Shown: positions 7,473 through 14,568, numbered from the stretch's first letter. The stretch: 18,251 nucleotides of DNA from Brevundimonas vancanneytii (GCA_945874855.1 CAMCIP010000013.1:1-18251), one strand, 5' to 3'. A program made the numbers and translations. Notes: generated by a model from the sequence alone, not told the origin.

Positions 7473-7942
7473 GTCAGGGTCACGGATGTGGCGGCGCCTC
7501 CGGTCTCGGCGGCCACGGGGGAGGCCACCACCTGCAGGCCGGCCCCCGACCCGTCCTGGGCCGCTGCGCCATAGGCCCGGGCCTCGCCCTGATTCATGGT
7601 CATCACGGTGGCCAGTCCGGCGGATTCGGCATGGCGGCGATGGAAGTCGACGGCCGCGTCGGGGGCTGCGGCCGTGACATAGGTCAGCATCCCGCCCGGC
7701 CCGTCCGGGCCGTCGGCCGTGACGGCGGGCCCGTCCGGCGCGCCGTCGATCGGCACCACGGCGAAGGCCGGAGCCCTCGGTGCGGCGGGTCGTCCCGGCG
7801 GTGCGGAAGGGGCGGCAACCCCGGGGGCCGCCACGTCAGCCGGTGTCCCGGAGGGGGCCGCGGTCGCTACGGGTTCGTCCGCGCCACAGCCCGACAGGAC
7901 CGAAAGGCAGACGACGGTCAGGACGGCGCGGATCGCCTTCAT
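7454..7942 (-). CDS. Small lipoprotein of unknown function
   Basis: A 162-residue protein that I do not recognise as a named family. The N-terminus is a clear lipoprotein signal: MKAIR, a hydrophobic stretch and LSGC, with Cys19 lipidated. Residues about 20-60 are an Ala/Pro/Gly-rich linker, long enough to cross part of the periplasm. Residues about 62-160 form a small domain containing MLTYVTAAAPDAAVDFHRRHAESAGLATVM and ending in beta-rich TSVTLTWTAGG. The shape (a helix with FHRRHAESAGL between strands) resembles small domains seen in other Caulobacterales lipoproteins, but no function follows from it. AAAGAGA lies before the ATG. It is the first gene of a two-gene minus-strand operon with the degenerate phosphatase. 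Confidence 0.75.
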   Translation of the reverse strand: MKAIRAVLTVVCLSVLSGCGADEPVATAAPSGTPADVAAPGVAAPSAPPGRPAAPRAPAFAVVPIDGAPDGPAVTADGPDGPGGMLTYVTAAAPDAAVDFHRRHAESAGLATVMTMNQGEARAYGAAAQDGSGAGLQVVASPVAAETGGAATSVTLTWTAGG

Positions 7943-8068
7943 TCGAAAGGTCTCTTTCGTGAACGGACCCGCACGTTGGCCCAGACTCGAGGCGCCAGCA
8001 AGGCACGCCAGTGACGGGACCAGCCGCCAGACGGATCCGTGCCGGTGTCCGGAGCGGGCGTGAGGGGA

Positions 8069-8105
8069 ACAGGGATCCTCGGGTCGCAGTCCCGGCGATC
8101 CCTGT
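8069..8105 (-). terminator. Hairpin after the DHS-like gene, probable terminator
   Basis: ACAGGGATC (8069-8077) pairs perfectly with 8097-8105. An inner CGGG/CCCG pair (8080-8083 with 8091-8094) extends the stem. It starts 15 bases beyond the 8120 stop in the minus direction. There is no clear T-run, so factor-independent termination is less certain. The rest of 7943-8119 shows nothing else. Confidence 0.55.
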
Positions 8106-8119
8106 GCCCGGGTGGCTCG

Positions 8120-9175
8120 TCAGCCCTTGGCGAACAGCTTGGCCCAGCGCGGCTTCTGGCGGGTCTTCCAGGCCCCGCGCCAATAGGCGTCGGAGCCGAT
8201 CAGCGGCACGACCGTGGTCGCCTCGGCGAACACCATCTGCTCGAAGGTGGTGTCCACCTTGCCCCAGGACGCGGCCTCCTTGAGCGTGGACGAGGAGCAG
8301 GCCCCGTCGCGCACGTCGGCGACCGTGATCTGGACGGCATATTTGTGCATGTCCGCCTCAATGCCCAGGATTTCGGCGCAGACGACCGTGTCCTGCGCGA
8401 AATTCTTGGGCACGCCGCCGCCGACCATGAACAGGCCGGTGGTGCCCGCCGCGATCTTGATGTCGGTCAGTTCGCGGAAGTCGGCGACCGCGTCGATCAT
8501 CAGATAGGGCTTGCCCTCGGCAATCCGCTCCTTCTGGTGCTTGACCAGGCCAAAGCCGGCCGAAGAGTCGACGAAGGCCGGGCAAAAAATCGGCACGCCT
8601 TCTTCATAGGCGGTCTGGATCAGGCTGCCGGGCTTCTTCGCATTGCCCTCGCTCAGCCACTTGCCCATCTCCCAGATGAACTCGCGGCTGGAATAGCCGC
8701 GCGGCTCCAGGGCGTTGCAGATTTCCAGGATGGTGTGATCGCAGGCCTGGAGCTCTTCCTCATCGATATAGGTGTCGTAGATCCGGTCGATGTAGTTTTC
8801 GCGCAGGACATTGTCGTCCACCGGGCCAGCGGCCTGATAGTGTTTGAATCCCAGCGCCTCGAAGAAGTCCATGTCGACGATCGAGGCGCCGGTGGCGACC
8901 ACGGCGTCGATCATGCCGAACTTCACCATGTCGCGGTACACATGCATGCAGCCGCCGGCCGAGGTCGATCCGGCCAGGATCAGCCACGGCGAGCAGGCCG
9001 TGTCTTCCAGCGCCATGTTGAAGATATCGGCGGCCCGGGCCGTGTCGCGGCTCGAGAACGACATCTTGCGCATGCTGTCGATGATCGGCCGCGCGTCGAA
9101 CGAGGTGATGTCGACGTGCTCCACGACGTTCTGGAGCAGCTGGGCCTTCTGGTTGGTCTGAACGGGAGCGTTCAT
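8120..9175 (-). CDS. Deoxyhypusine-synthase-like enzyme (homospermidine or bis-guanidino analogue synthase)
   Basis: A 351-residue member of the deoxyhypusine synthase family (Pfam DS). Bacteria lack eIF5A, so these proteins act on free polyamines or agmatine: NAD-dependent transfer of an aminobutyl-type group. Visible family motifs are ILAGSTSAGG (66-75), VVATGASIVDMDF (92-104), FCPAFVDSSAGF (197-208), MIDAVADFRELT (226-237), GGGVPKNF (252-259) and EAASWGKVD (300-308), where Lys306 corresponds to the imine-forming lysine of human DHS (SWGKI). Known bacterial members make homospermidine; others are annotated as 1,9-bis(guanidino)-5-aza-nonane synthase, which would use agmatine. The neighbours aguA/aguB and the decarboxylase fit either, and sequence alone does not decide. 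A terminator hairpin separates it from the upstream decarboxylase, so it may have its own promoter. Confidence 0.88.
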   Translation of the reverse strand: MNAPVQTNQKAQLLQNVVEHVDITSFDARPIIDSMRKMSFSSRDTARAADIFNMALEDTACSPWLILAGSTSAGGCMHVYRDMVKFGMIDAVVATGASIVDMDFFEALGFKHYQAAGPVDDNVLRENYIDRIYDTYIDEEELQACDHTILEICNALEPRGYSSREFIWEMGKWLSEGNAKKPGSLIQTAYEEGVPIFCPAFVDSSAGFGLVKHQKERIAEGKPYLMIDAVADFRELTDIKIAAGTTGLFMVGGGVPKNFAQDTVVCAEILGIEADMHKYAVQITVADVRDGACSSSTLKEAASWGKVDTTFEQMVFAEATTVVPLIGSDAYWRGAWKTRQKPRWAKLFAKG

Positions 9176-9208
9176 AGCAAGGGTGTCCCTGTTTTTGAGC
9201 GCCCGTCG

Positions 9209-9251
9209 CCAAAAGGAAGCAGCGGCCCGGACGGAGCGACGGGCCGCTGCT
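9209..9251 (-). terminator. Intrinsic terminator of the decarboxylase gene
   Basis: A perfect 12-bp stem (AGCAGCGGCCCG at 9218-9229 with 9240-9251), 10-base loop, followed on the minus strand by TTCCTTTTGG. It lies 23 bases after the decarboxylase stop and between it and the DHS-like gene, so most transcription should end here or be reduced. Confidence 0.85.
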
Positions 9252-9274
9252 GATTACACCGCGTCAGTGACGAT

Positions 9275-10540
9275 TCAGCGCCGACGCTGCTTGCGCTGAC
9301 CCGCCTTGCCCTTGGGCCGCGACAGACGCACGACCTTGCGGGCCTGCTCCTCGGCCGTGGTGCGCACGGTCGGGATCGAGCGGGGCGCCAGGCCGTAAAG
9401 CGAGGCCATCGGGGCGTCCCCGACCGCGGCGATGTCGTGTTCGCCATAGCCGTTGAAGCCGGTCGACATTGCGACACCATAGGCGCCCAGCATGCCGATC
9501 TCGATGAAGTCGCCTTCCTGTACATCGGCCGGCAGCCAGAACGGTCCCGGCATATGGTCGATGGAATCACAGGTCGGGCCGTAGAAGCGGAAGGGCTTGA
9601 GCTCACCGGAGCTGTCGCCGTCCCGAACCAGCTTGGTCGGGAAGGGCCAGCGCGAATGGGTGGCGTCGAACAGCGAGCCATAGCTGCCGTCGTTCAGATA
9701 CAGGGCGTCGCCCTTGCGCAGGTCGACCCGGCACAGCACCGAGGACGACTCGGCCACCAGCGCCCGGCCGGGCTCGCACCAGAGCTCGGTCGTTTCCGAC
9801 ACCGGCATCTCGTTGAAGCCGCGATGGATGGCGTCGGCGTATTCCTGCATGTCCGGCGGGACCATGCCCGGATAGACCGACGGGAAGCCGCCGCCGACGT
9901 CGACGATGTCCACGAACACGCCCGCGCGGGCGATGGCCCGGCCGACCTGGGCCATGGCGGCCTCATAGGCGGACGGACGCATGCACTGCGATCCGACGTG
10001 GAAACAGACGCCCATCAGGCCGTCGACGACCGCCTGACGCGTGGCCAGCAGAAGGGCCGGGGCCTGATCGATGGTGACGCCGAACTTGCCGGACAGGGAA
10101 TAGGCCGCGCCGTCTGCCGACACCGTCATGCGGACCAGCAGGTTCAGATCCGTGGCACCGCCCGTGGCGTCCAGGATCTTGGCCAGCTCGTCCTGGCTGT
10201 CGAGCGCGAAGGTGCGCACGCCATGCTCGAAATAGGCACGCGTGATCGCGCCTCGGCTCTTGACCGGATGCATGAAGGCCAGGCGCGCGTCGGGGCTGAC
10301 CGCGCGGACCAGCTCGATCTCGGCGAGGGACGCCACGTCGAAGCCGGTGACGCCTGCCTCGACCAGGGTCTCGATGACCCAGCGCGAGGGATTGGCCTTC
10401 ACCGCATAGAAGACGTCGGCCTTGAGATTATCCTGGAACCAGCGCGCCGCTACGGATACCGAACGCGGTCGCACGAGGGCGACGGGACGTTCAGGGGACC
10501 GCTCGCGGACCAGGTCCAGGGGAAACTGGTACGTGCGCAA
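9275..10540 (-). CDS. PLP-dependent ornithine-type (ornithine/lysine/arginine) decarboxylase, fold III
   Basis: A 421-residue enzyme of the alanine-racemase-fold decarboxylase family, most like ornithine or lysine/ornithine decarboxylases that make putrescine or cadaverine. PLP-binding Lys48 lies in FYAVKAN (44-50). HVGSQC is at 181-186, the phosphate-binding VGGGFPSVYPG at 215-225, CEPGRALVAE at 255-264 and GPTCDSID at 321-328, with the catalytic Cys324 of the partner subunit. The start chosen is TTG at 10540 (MRTYQFPLDLV). AGGGGG (plus-strand 10550-10555) lies nine bases before it, and the candidate -10 box covers the only upstream ATG (10627). The C-terminus is strongly basic (KGKAGQRKQRRR). 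Substrate choice among ornithine, lysine and arginine cannot be settled by eye; the leader and family resemblance favour ornithine. Confidence 0.88.
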   Translation of the reverse strand: MRTYQFPLDLVRERSPERPVALVRPRSVSVAARWFQDNLKADVFYAVKANPSRWVIETLVEAGVTGFDVASLAEIELVRAVSPDARLAFMHPVKSRGAITRAYFEHGVRTFALDSQDELAKILDATGGATDLNLLVRMTVSADGAAYSLSGKFGVTIDQAPALLLATRQAVVDGLMGVCFHVGSQCMRPSAYEAAMAQVGRAIARAGVFVDIVDVGGGFPSVYPGMVPPDMQEYADAIHRGFNEMPVSETTELWCEPGRALVAESSSVLCRVDLRKGDALYLNDGSYGSLFDATHSRWPFPTKLVRDGDSSGELKPFRFYGPTCDSIDHMPGPFWLPADVQEGDFIEIGMLGAYGVAMSTGFNGYGEHDIAAVGDAPMASLYGLAPRSIPTVRTTAEEQARKVVRLSRPKGKAGQRKQRRR

Positions 10541-10617
10541 TTCACGTAACCCCCTGTTAGTTGTGAAACCCAGACCGGCGTTAGCAGCGCAAACATCAGA
10601 CCTACGGGGTCCGCCGG
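10541..10617 (-). ncRNA. Structured leader of the decarboxylase gene, possible speF RNA element
   Basis: The leader runs from the predicted transcription start (about 10618) to the TTG start. An outer CCGGCG stem (10612-10617 with 10575-10580) encloses a hairpin GACC-CCGTA-GGTC (10599-10611). A second stem, TTCAC with GTGAA (10563-10567 with 10541-10545), holds the Shine-Dalgarno AGGGGG (10550-10555) in its loop. The GACCCC of the first hairpin can also pair with GGGGTT of the Shine-Dalgarno region, giving competing folds. The speF motif is known upstream of ornithine decarboxylase genes in alphaproteobacteria. Identity with it is inferred from position and gene type; I could not run a covariance model. 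Confidence 0.5.
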
Positions 10618-10624
10618 AAGCGGC

Positions 10625-10653
10625 CATATGCGGTCACGCGACTGTCATGTAAA
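10625..10653 (-). promoter_or_regulatory. Candidate promoter of the decarboxylase gene
   Basis: On the minus strand TTTACA (plus 10648-10653, five of six to TTGACA), a 17-bp spacer, then CATATG (10625-10630, three of six). Transcription would begin near 10618, right at the base of the leader's outer stem. The whole spacer is occupied by the Pho-box-like repeats, so PhoB binding would be expected to block this promoter. Confidence 0.45.
10631..10648 (+). promoter_or_regulatory. Candidate PhoB box facing phnC
   Basis: CGGTCAC (10631-10637), GCGA spacer, CTGTCAT (10642-10648): two 7-mers with exact 11-bp period. The second is identical to the Pho box consensus half-site and the first has GTCA in register. 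Orientation is toward the phnC-phnD-phnE genes, 210 bases downstream. The remaining stretch 10649-10858 is open in the phnC frame but shows no further box, terminator or small gene that I can support. ATGTCAT at 10800-10806 is an unpaired half-site. Confidence 0.6.
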
Positions 10654-10858
10654 GCGGTTTTTTCGCGGCGAAGAGCCCGCCAAACCCCGACAGGGCCTGA
10701 CTCTTCCCGGTTCTGACGAAATGTCCTGCCGGCTGCGACCGGAGGCAGGGCCGTCGTGGCCCCGAATGCGCCGCCACGCTGGACGCGGTCGCGCGCGACA
10801 TGTCATTAAGACACGCCGCGGCGGGTGCGCGGCGCCGCTTCGAAGTCGACGCCGCAAC

Positions 10859-11656
10859 ATGGTTCAATCCGCCGCAGCCGTGGCGTCCGTCCGGGACGTC
10901 TCCAAGACCTTCGGCGCCCGCAAGGCGCTGGACGGGGTGTCCCTCACCGTGGCCGCCGGCGAGATGGTGGCCCTGATCGGACCCTCCGGCTCGGGCAAGT
11001 CCACCCTGCTGCGCTCCATCACCGGGCTTCAGCCCATCGACGCCGGCAAGGGCGTGATCGAGGTGTTCGGCGAGACGGTGCAGAAGGACGGCCGGGTCGC
11101 CGGAGGGGTGCGCCGCAGCCGCGCGCGGGTCGGCATGATCTTCCAGCAGTTCAACCTCGTCGGGCGGCTGTCGCTGTTCTCCAACGTCATGCTGGGGGCG
11201 CTGGGCCGGATCGCCGGCTGGCGGGGCGTCCTCGGCCTGTGGCCCTCGGCGGACCGGAAGGCGGCCATGGCGGCCCTGCACCGGGTCGGCGTGGCCGACT
11301 ATGCCGCCCAGCGCGCCAACACCCTGTCGGGCGGCCAGCAACAGCGCGGCGCCATCGCCCGCGCCATCGTCCAGGGGGCCCGCGCCATTCTGGCCGACGA
11401 GCCGGTCGCCTCGCTCGACCCGGTCTCGGCCCGTCGGGTCATGGACCTGCTGGTCGAACTGAACCGCCGCGACGGTCTGGGGGTGATCGTCACCCTGCAC
11501 CAGGTCGACTACGCCATCAGATACTGCGAACGCGTCGTGGCGCTGAAGGCCGGCAAGATCGTCTATGACGGCCCGGCCGCCGGCCTGGACACGAAGATCC
11601 TGATCGACATCTACGGTCCCGAGTTCGAGGACGCCTTCTGGGAGACCCAGCCATGA
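10859..11656 (+). CDS. phnC: Phosphonate/phosphate ABC transporter ATP-binding protein
   Basis: A 265-residue ATPase. Walker A is GPSGSGKST (41-49), the Q-loop is in IFQQFNLV (Gln96), the signature LSGGQQQR (156-163), Walker B AILADEP with Glu181, the D-loop ASLDP and the H-loop His214 in TLHQVDYA. FQQFNLVGRLSLFSNVMLGALGR and ADEPVASLDPVSARRVMD are typical PhnC stretches. It powers the PhnE channel at the inner-membrane cytoplasmic face. The ATG at 10859 gives the usual PhnC length and puts Walker A at the normal position. The 77-codon upstream open extension is Arg-rich and unconserved-looking. The stop overlaps the phnD start (ATGA). A PhoB-like box 210 bases upstream suggests induction by phosphate starvation. 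Confidence 0.92.
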   Translation: MVQSAAAVASVRDVSKTFGARKALDGVSLTVAAGEMVALIGPSGSGKSTLLRSITGLQPIDAGKGVIEVFGETVQKDGRVAGGVRRSRARVGMIFQQFNLVGRLSLFSNVMLGALGRIAGWRGVLGLWPSADRKAAMAALHRVGVADYAAQRANTLSGGQQQRGAIARAIVQGARAILADEPVASLDPVSARRVMDLLVELNRRDGLGVIVTLHQVDYAIRYCERVVALKAGKIVYDGPAAGLDTKILIDIYGPEFEDAFWETQP

Positions 11657-12657
11657 GCCGAATCGCCCTTTCCCGTCGCGCCCTGCTCGCCGCCGGCGCC
11701 GCCCTGCCCCTGGTGGCCTGCGGTGGCGAGCAGGCGGCGCCGGCCACCGACGCCCTGTCGCCGGCCGAGCTGATCTTCTCCATCCTGTCGGCCGAGGGTC
11801 AGGCCTCCGCCGGGCCGCTGTGGCAGCCGCTGCTTGACGACATGGCCGCGGCCATCGGCGTTCCGGTCAAGCCCTTCTTCGGCTCGAACTACACCATCCT
11901 GGTCCAGGCCATGGAGAGCGCCCAGACCCATGTGGCCTGGTTCTCGGCCAAGCCGGCCATCGAGGCCATCGATCGCGCCAAGGGCGAGGTGGTGGCCCGC
12001 ATCGTCGATCCGGAAGGCCGCGACAGCTATCAGTCGACCCTCATCGTCAAGGCCGGCTCGGGCATCACGCTGGACGACGTCCTGGCCTGCGGCAAGCGGC
12101 ACGACTTCGGCATCGGCGACGCCCAGTCGACCTCGGGCACGCTGGCCCCCATGACCTTCCTGTTCAATCCGCGCAGCGTCGTGCCGGCCGACTGCTTCCG
12201 CACCGTCCGCTCGGCCAACCATCAGGCCAATGCCTTCGGCGTGGCCTCGGGCGTGCTGGACGTGGCCACCTCCAACACCGTCAACACCGTCTTCCTGAAG
12301 CGTCAGAACCCGCAGATCGCCGCCCAGATCGAGGAGATCTGGACCTCGCCGCCCATCCCTGAGTCCGGCATCGTGGTGCGCGAGGACCTGGAGCCGGCAC
12401 TGAAGGAGAAGATCCGCGGCTTCTTCCTGGGCTACGGCCAGGGCACGGGGACCGAGGCCGATCGCCAGAAGGCGGTTCTGGCCGGTCTGAACTATTCGGC
12501 CTTCCGCGCGGCCGACGACTCCTATCTGGACCCCGTGCGCGAGATGGTCGCCGACCAGAAGCTGCAGGAGGCCCGCGCCAAGGGGGATCAGGCCGCGGCG
12601 ACGGCGGCCGAGGCGGACCTGAATGCCCTCAGGGCGAAGCGTGAGGTCCAGCCTTGA
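11653..12657 (+). CDS. phnD: Phosphonate/phosphate/phosphite ABC transporter substrate-binding lipoprotein
   Basis: A 334-residue periplasmic binding protein. The N-terminus has a twin-arginine stretch (SRRALL, 7-12), a hydrophobic run and LVAC, with Cys23 as the lipidation site, so it may be a Tat-exported lipoprotein. The mature part matches the PhnD family: a FFGSNYTILVQAM stretch, THVAWFSAKPAIEA, the DSYQSTLIV strand and DAQSTSGTLAPM, where the STSG loop is the usual ligand oxyanion-binding site. The C-terminal 40 residues are a charged Ala/Glu/Lys-rich helix (QEARAKGDQAAATAAEADL), probably surface coil. The ligand could be phosphonate, phosphite or phosphate; no C-P lyase genes are near. 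It overlaps phnC by four bases and is followed by a TTGA overlap with phnE. Confidence 0.9.
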   Translation: MSRIALSRRALLAAGAALPLVACGGEQAAPATDALSPAELIFSILSAEGQASAGPLWQPLLDDMAAAIGVPVKPFFGSNYTILVQAMESAQTHVAWFSAKPAIEAIDRAKGEVVARIVDPEGRDSYQSTLIVKAGSGITLDDVLACGKRHDFGIGDAQSTSGTLAPMTFLFNPRSVVPADCFRTVRSANHQANAFGVASGVLDVATSNTVNTVFLKRQNPQIAAQIEEIWTSPPIPESGIVVREDLEPALKEKIRGFFLGYGQGTGTEADRQKAVLAGLNYSAFRAADDSYLDPVREMVADQKLQEARAKGDQAAATAAEADLNALRAKREVQP

Positions 12658-13475
12658 GTCCACCCCTGACCCCGACGGCGGGCCCCGCGACCATCCCGCC
12701 GCCTCCGGCGAAGTCGCTCGGGGCCTGGGCCCTGGACGTGCTGATCTGGGGCGGGGTCGCCGCCCTTCTGGTCTACAGCGTCGACGCCGTCGACCTGGGC
12801 AATCTGTCCAAACTGTTCACCGACGCCGCCAATGTCGAAACCATCGGCCAGGGCCTGCTGCGGCCGAATTTCGCCGACTGGCAGCTGTACGTCGAAAAGA
12901 TGGGCGAGACGGTCCAGATCGCCCTGTGGGGCACCTTCCTGGCCGTGATCCTGGCCGTGCCCATGGGTCTGGCGGCGGCGCGCAATATCGCGCCCTTCTG
13001 GGTGGTCCAGCCGGTGCGCTGGGTGATGAACCTGCTGCGCTCCATCCCCGATCTCGTGATCGGCCTGCTGTTCGTGGTCGTGGTCGGTCTCGGGCCGCTT
13101 GCCGGCGTCCTGGCCATCACGCTGAACACCGCCGGGGTCCTGGCCAAGCTGTTTTCCGAGGCCGTGGAGTCGATCGACAAGGGGCCTGTCGAGGGCGTGC
13201 GCGCCACGGGGGCGACCAAGCTGCACGAGATCGTCTGGGGCGTGATCCCCCAGGTTGCCCCCCTGTGGACCAGCTTCGCCCTCTATCGCTTCGAATCCAA
13301 CAGCCGGTCGGCGACCGTCCTCGGCCTGATCGGGGCCGGGGGCATCGGCCAGGTGCTGTTCGACCGGATGAACAGCTTCGCCTTCCGCGATGTGTCGGCC
13401 GTGGTCATCATCATCGTCATCGCCGTGACCCTGATCGACCTGTTGTCACAGGCCATGCGCAAACGTCTGCTCTAA
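12654..13475 (+). CDS. phnE: Phosphonate/phosphate ABC transporter permease
   Basis: A 273-residue inner-membrane permease with about five to six membrane spans (near 23-43, 86-108, 120-128, 133-156 and 246-266). The EAA loop that contacts the ATPase is EGVRATGATKLHEIVWGVIP (180-199), followed by a short amphipathic stretch and GLIGAGGIGQVL (224-235). LLRSIPDLVIGLLFV is a PhnE hallmark. The start is an unusual TTG inside a TTGA overlap with the phnD stop; GAGG at 12643-12646, seven bases before it, supports this. Only one permease gene is present, so it probably works as a homodimer, whereas many phn operons carry two. Confidence 0.9.
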   Translation: MSPPLTPTAGPATIPPPPAKSLGAWALDVLIWGGVAALLVYSVDAVDLGNLSKLFTDAANVETIGQGLLRPNFADWQLYVEKMGETVQIALWGTFLAVILAVPMGLAAARNIAPFWVVQPVRWVMNLLRSIPDLVIGLLFVVVVGLGPLAGVLAITLNTAGVLAKLFSEAVESIDKGPVEGVRATGATKLHEIVWGVIPQVAPLWTSFALYRFESNSRSATVLGLIGAGGIGQVLFDRMNSFAFRDVSAVVIIIVIAVTLIDLLSQAMRKRLL

Positions 13476-13506
13476 GCGGATCCGTCCCGCCCCAGCCGAG
13501 TCCGCC

Positions 13507-14559
13507 GTGAAGATGATCCGTTCCCTGTCCGTCGCCGTCGCCGCCCTGGCCTGCCTGTCCGCCTGCGATCAGGGCGGGGGCGGCACGCGCGAGGGCATCT
13601 GGGCGGCCGGGTCCTCGACCGTCTTCCCCTTCACCACCCGGGTGGCGGAGAATTTCTCGCGCGCCAACGACTTCGCCATGCCGCGGGTCGAAAGCCTCGG
13701 CACCGGCGGCGGCATCCAGGCCTTCTGCCAGGGCATTGGCCCGGCCACGCCGGACATCGCCAATGCCTCGCGCCGCATGAAGGCGTCGGAGTTCGACATG
13801 TGCGCCGCCAACGGCGTGACCGACATCATCGAGATCCGGATCGGCTACGACGGTCTGGTCATCGCCAACGCCCGCAACGGCGCCAGCTATGACCTGCAGG
13901 CGTCCGACATCTATCTGGCCCTGGCCAAACAGGTGCCGGGCGGATCGGGCTTCGTGACCAATCCGAACACCACCTGGTCCCAGGTCCGGGCCGGCCTGCC
14001 GGACGTGCGCATCCTGGTCTATGGCCCGCCGCCGACCTCGGGCACGCGCGACAGCTGGCTGGAGCTGGGCATGACGCCCGCGGCCAAGGCCGTGCCCGCG
14101 CTGGCGGCCCTGGCGGAGCGGGATGAGGACGCCTTCGAGGCCCTGGCCCATACCCTGCGCGAAGACGGCGTCTGGGTGGATTCCGGCGAGAACGACAACG
14201 CCATCGTCCAGACCCTGACCCGCACGCCGGGCGCGGTGGGCGTCTTCGGCTATTCCTTCCTCGAGCAGAACTCGGACACGGTGAAGGCCGCCACCGTCAA
14301 CGGCGTCGCCCCGAATTTCGAGACCATCGCCTCGGGCGCCTATCCGATCTCGCGGTCGATGTTCATCTATGTGAAGGTCGCCCACATCGGCGTCACGCCG
14401 GGGCTGGATCTCTTCATGATCGAGTATCTGTCGGACGCCGCCTCGGGCAAGGGCGGCTATCTGCAGGATCGGGGTCTGGTCACCCTGCCGGAACCGGAGC
14501 TGGTGGCCCAGCGCGCGGCCGTGCGGGCCCGCACACCCATGACGCGCCCGGGCGAATAG
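13507..14559 (+). CDS. PstS-type phosphate-binding lipoprotein
   Basis: A 350-residue periplasmic protein of the PstS-like family (Pfam PBP_like_2). The lipobox is LSAC (Cys20), followed by a Gly-rich linker. Phosphate-contact loops are visible as AGSSTVFPF (34-42), GTGGGIQAFCQGIG (65-78), DIANASRRMK (83-92) and YGPPPTSGTRDSW (171-183). These match the Ser/Thr/Asp-Arg contacts of PstS. Late in the protein PGAVGVFGYSFLEQN is typical. It starts 31 bases after phnE, with GTG at 13507 or ATG at 13513, and is likely cotranscribed with phnCDE. No pstC, pstA or pstB is in the window, so it either supplies a Pst permease encoded elsewhere, feeds PhnCE, or acts as a sensor. Confidence 0.9.
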   Translation: MKMIRSLSVAVAALACLSACDQGGGGTREGIWAAGSSTVFPFTTRVAENFSRANDFAMPRVESLGTGGGIQAFCQGIGPATPDIANASRRMKASEFDMCAANGVTDIIEIRIGYDGLVIANARNGASYDLQASDIYLALAKQVPGGSGFVTNPNTTWSQVRAGLPDVRILVYGPPPTSGTRDSWLELGMTPAAKAVPALAALAERDEDAFEALAHTLREDGVWVDSGENDNAIVQTLTRTPGAVGVFGYSFLEQNSDTVKAATVNGVAPNFETIASGAYPISRSMFIYVKVAHIGVTPGLDLFMIEYLSDAASGKGGYLQDRGLVTLPEPELVAQRAAVRARTPMTRPGE

Positions 14560-14568
14560 GCGCGCGGA

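Noticed and set aside
10541..10627. A longer decarboxylase starting at ATG 10627
   Set aside because: That ATG lies inside the candidate -10 box, lacks a Shine-Dalgarno sequence, and the added 29 residues overlap the structured leader. The TTG at 10540 has an ideal ribosome site.
10788..10815. ATGTCAT near 10800 as a second Pho box before phnC
   Set aside because: Neighbouring positions at plus and minus 11 bases do not match; the nearest GTC is 14 bases away, out of register.
10628..10858. A 77-residue N-terminal extension of PhnC from an ATG at 10628
   Set aside because: The frame is open but Arg/Pro-rich and contains the Pho box. The start at 10859 gives the normal PhnC length and Walker A position.
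13441..13460. GTTGTCAC upstream of the PstS-like gene as a Pho box
   Set aside because: Only one half-site is present, inside the phnE coding region; no GTCA occurs 11 bases to either side.
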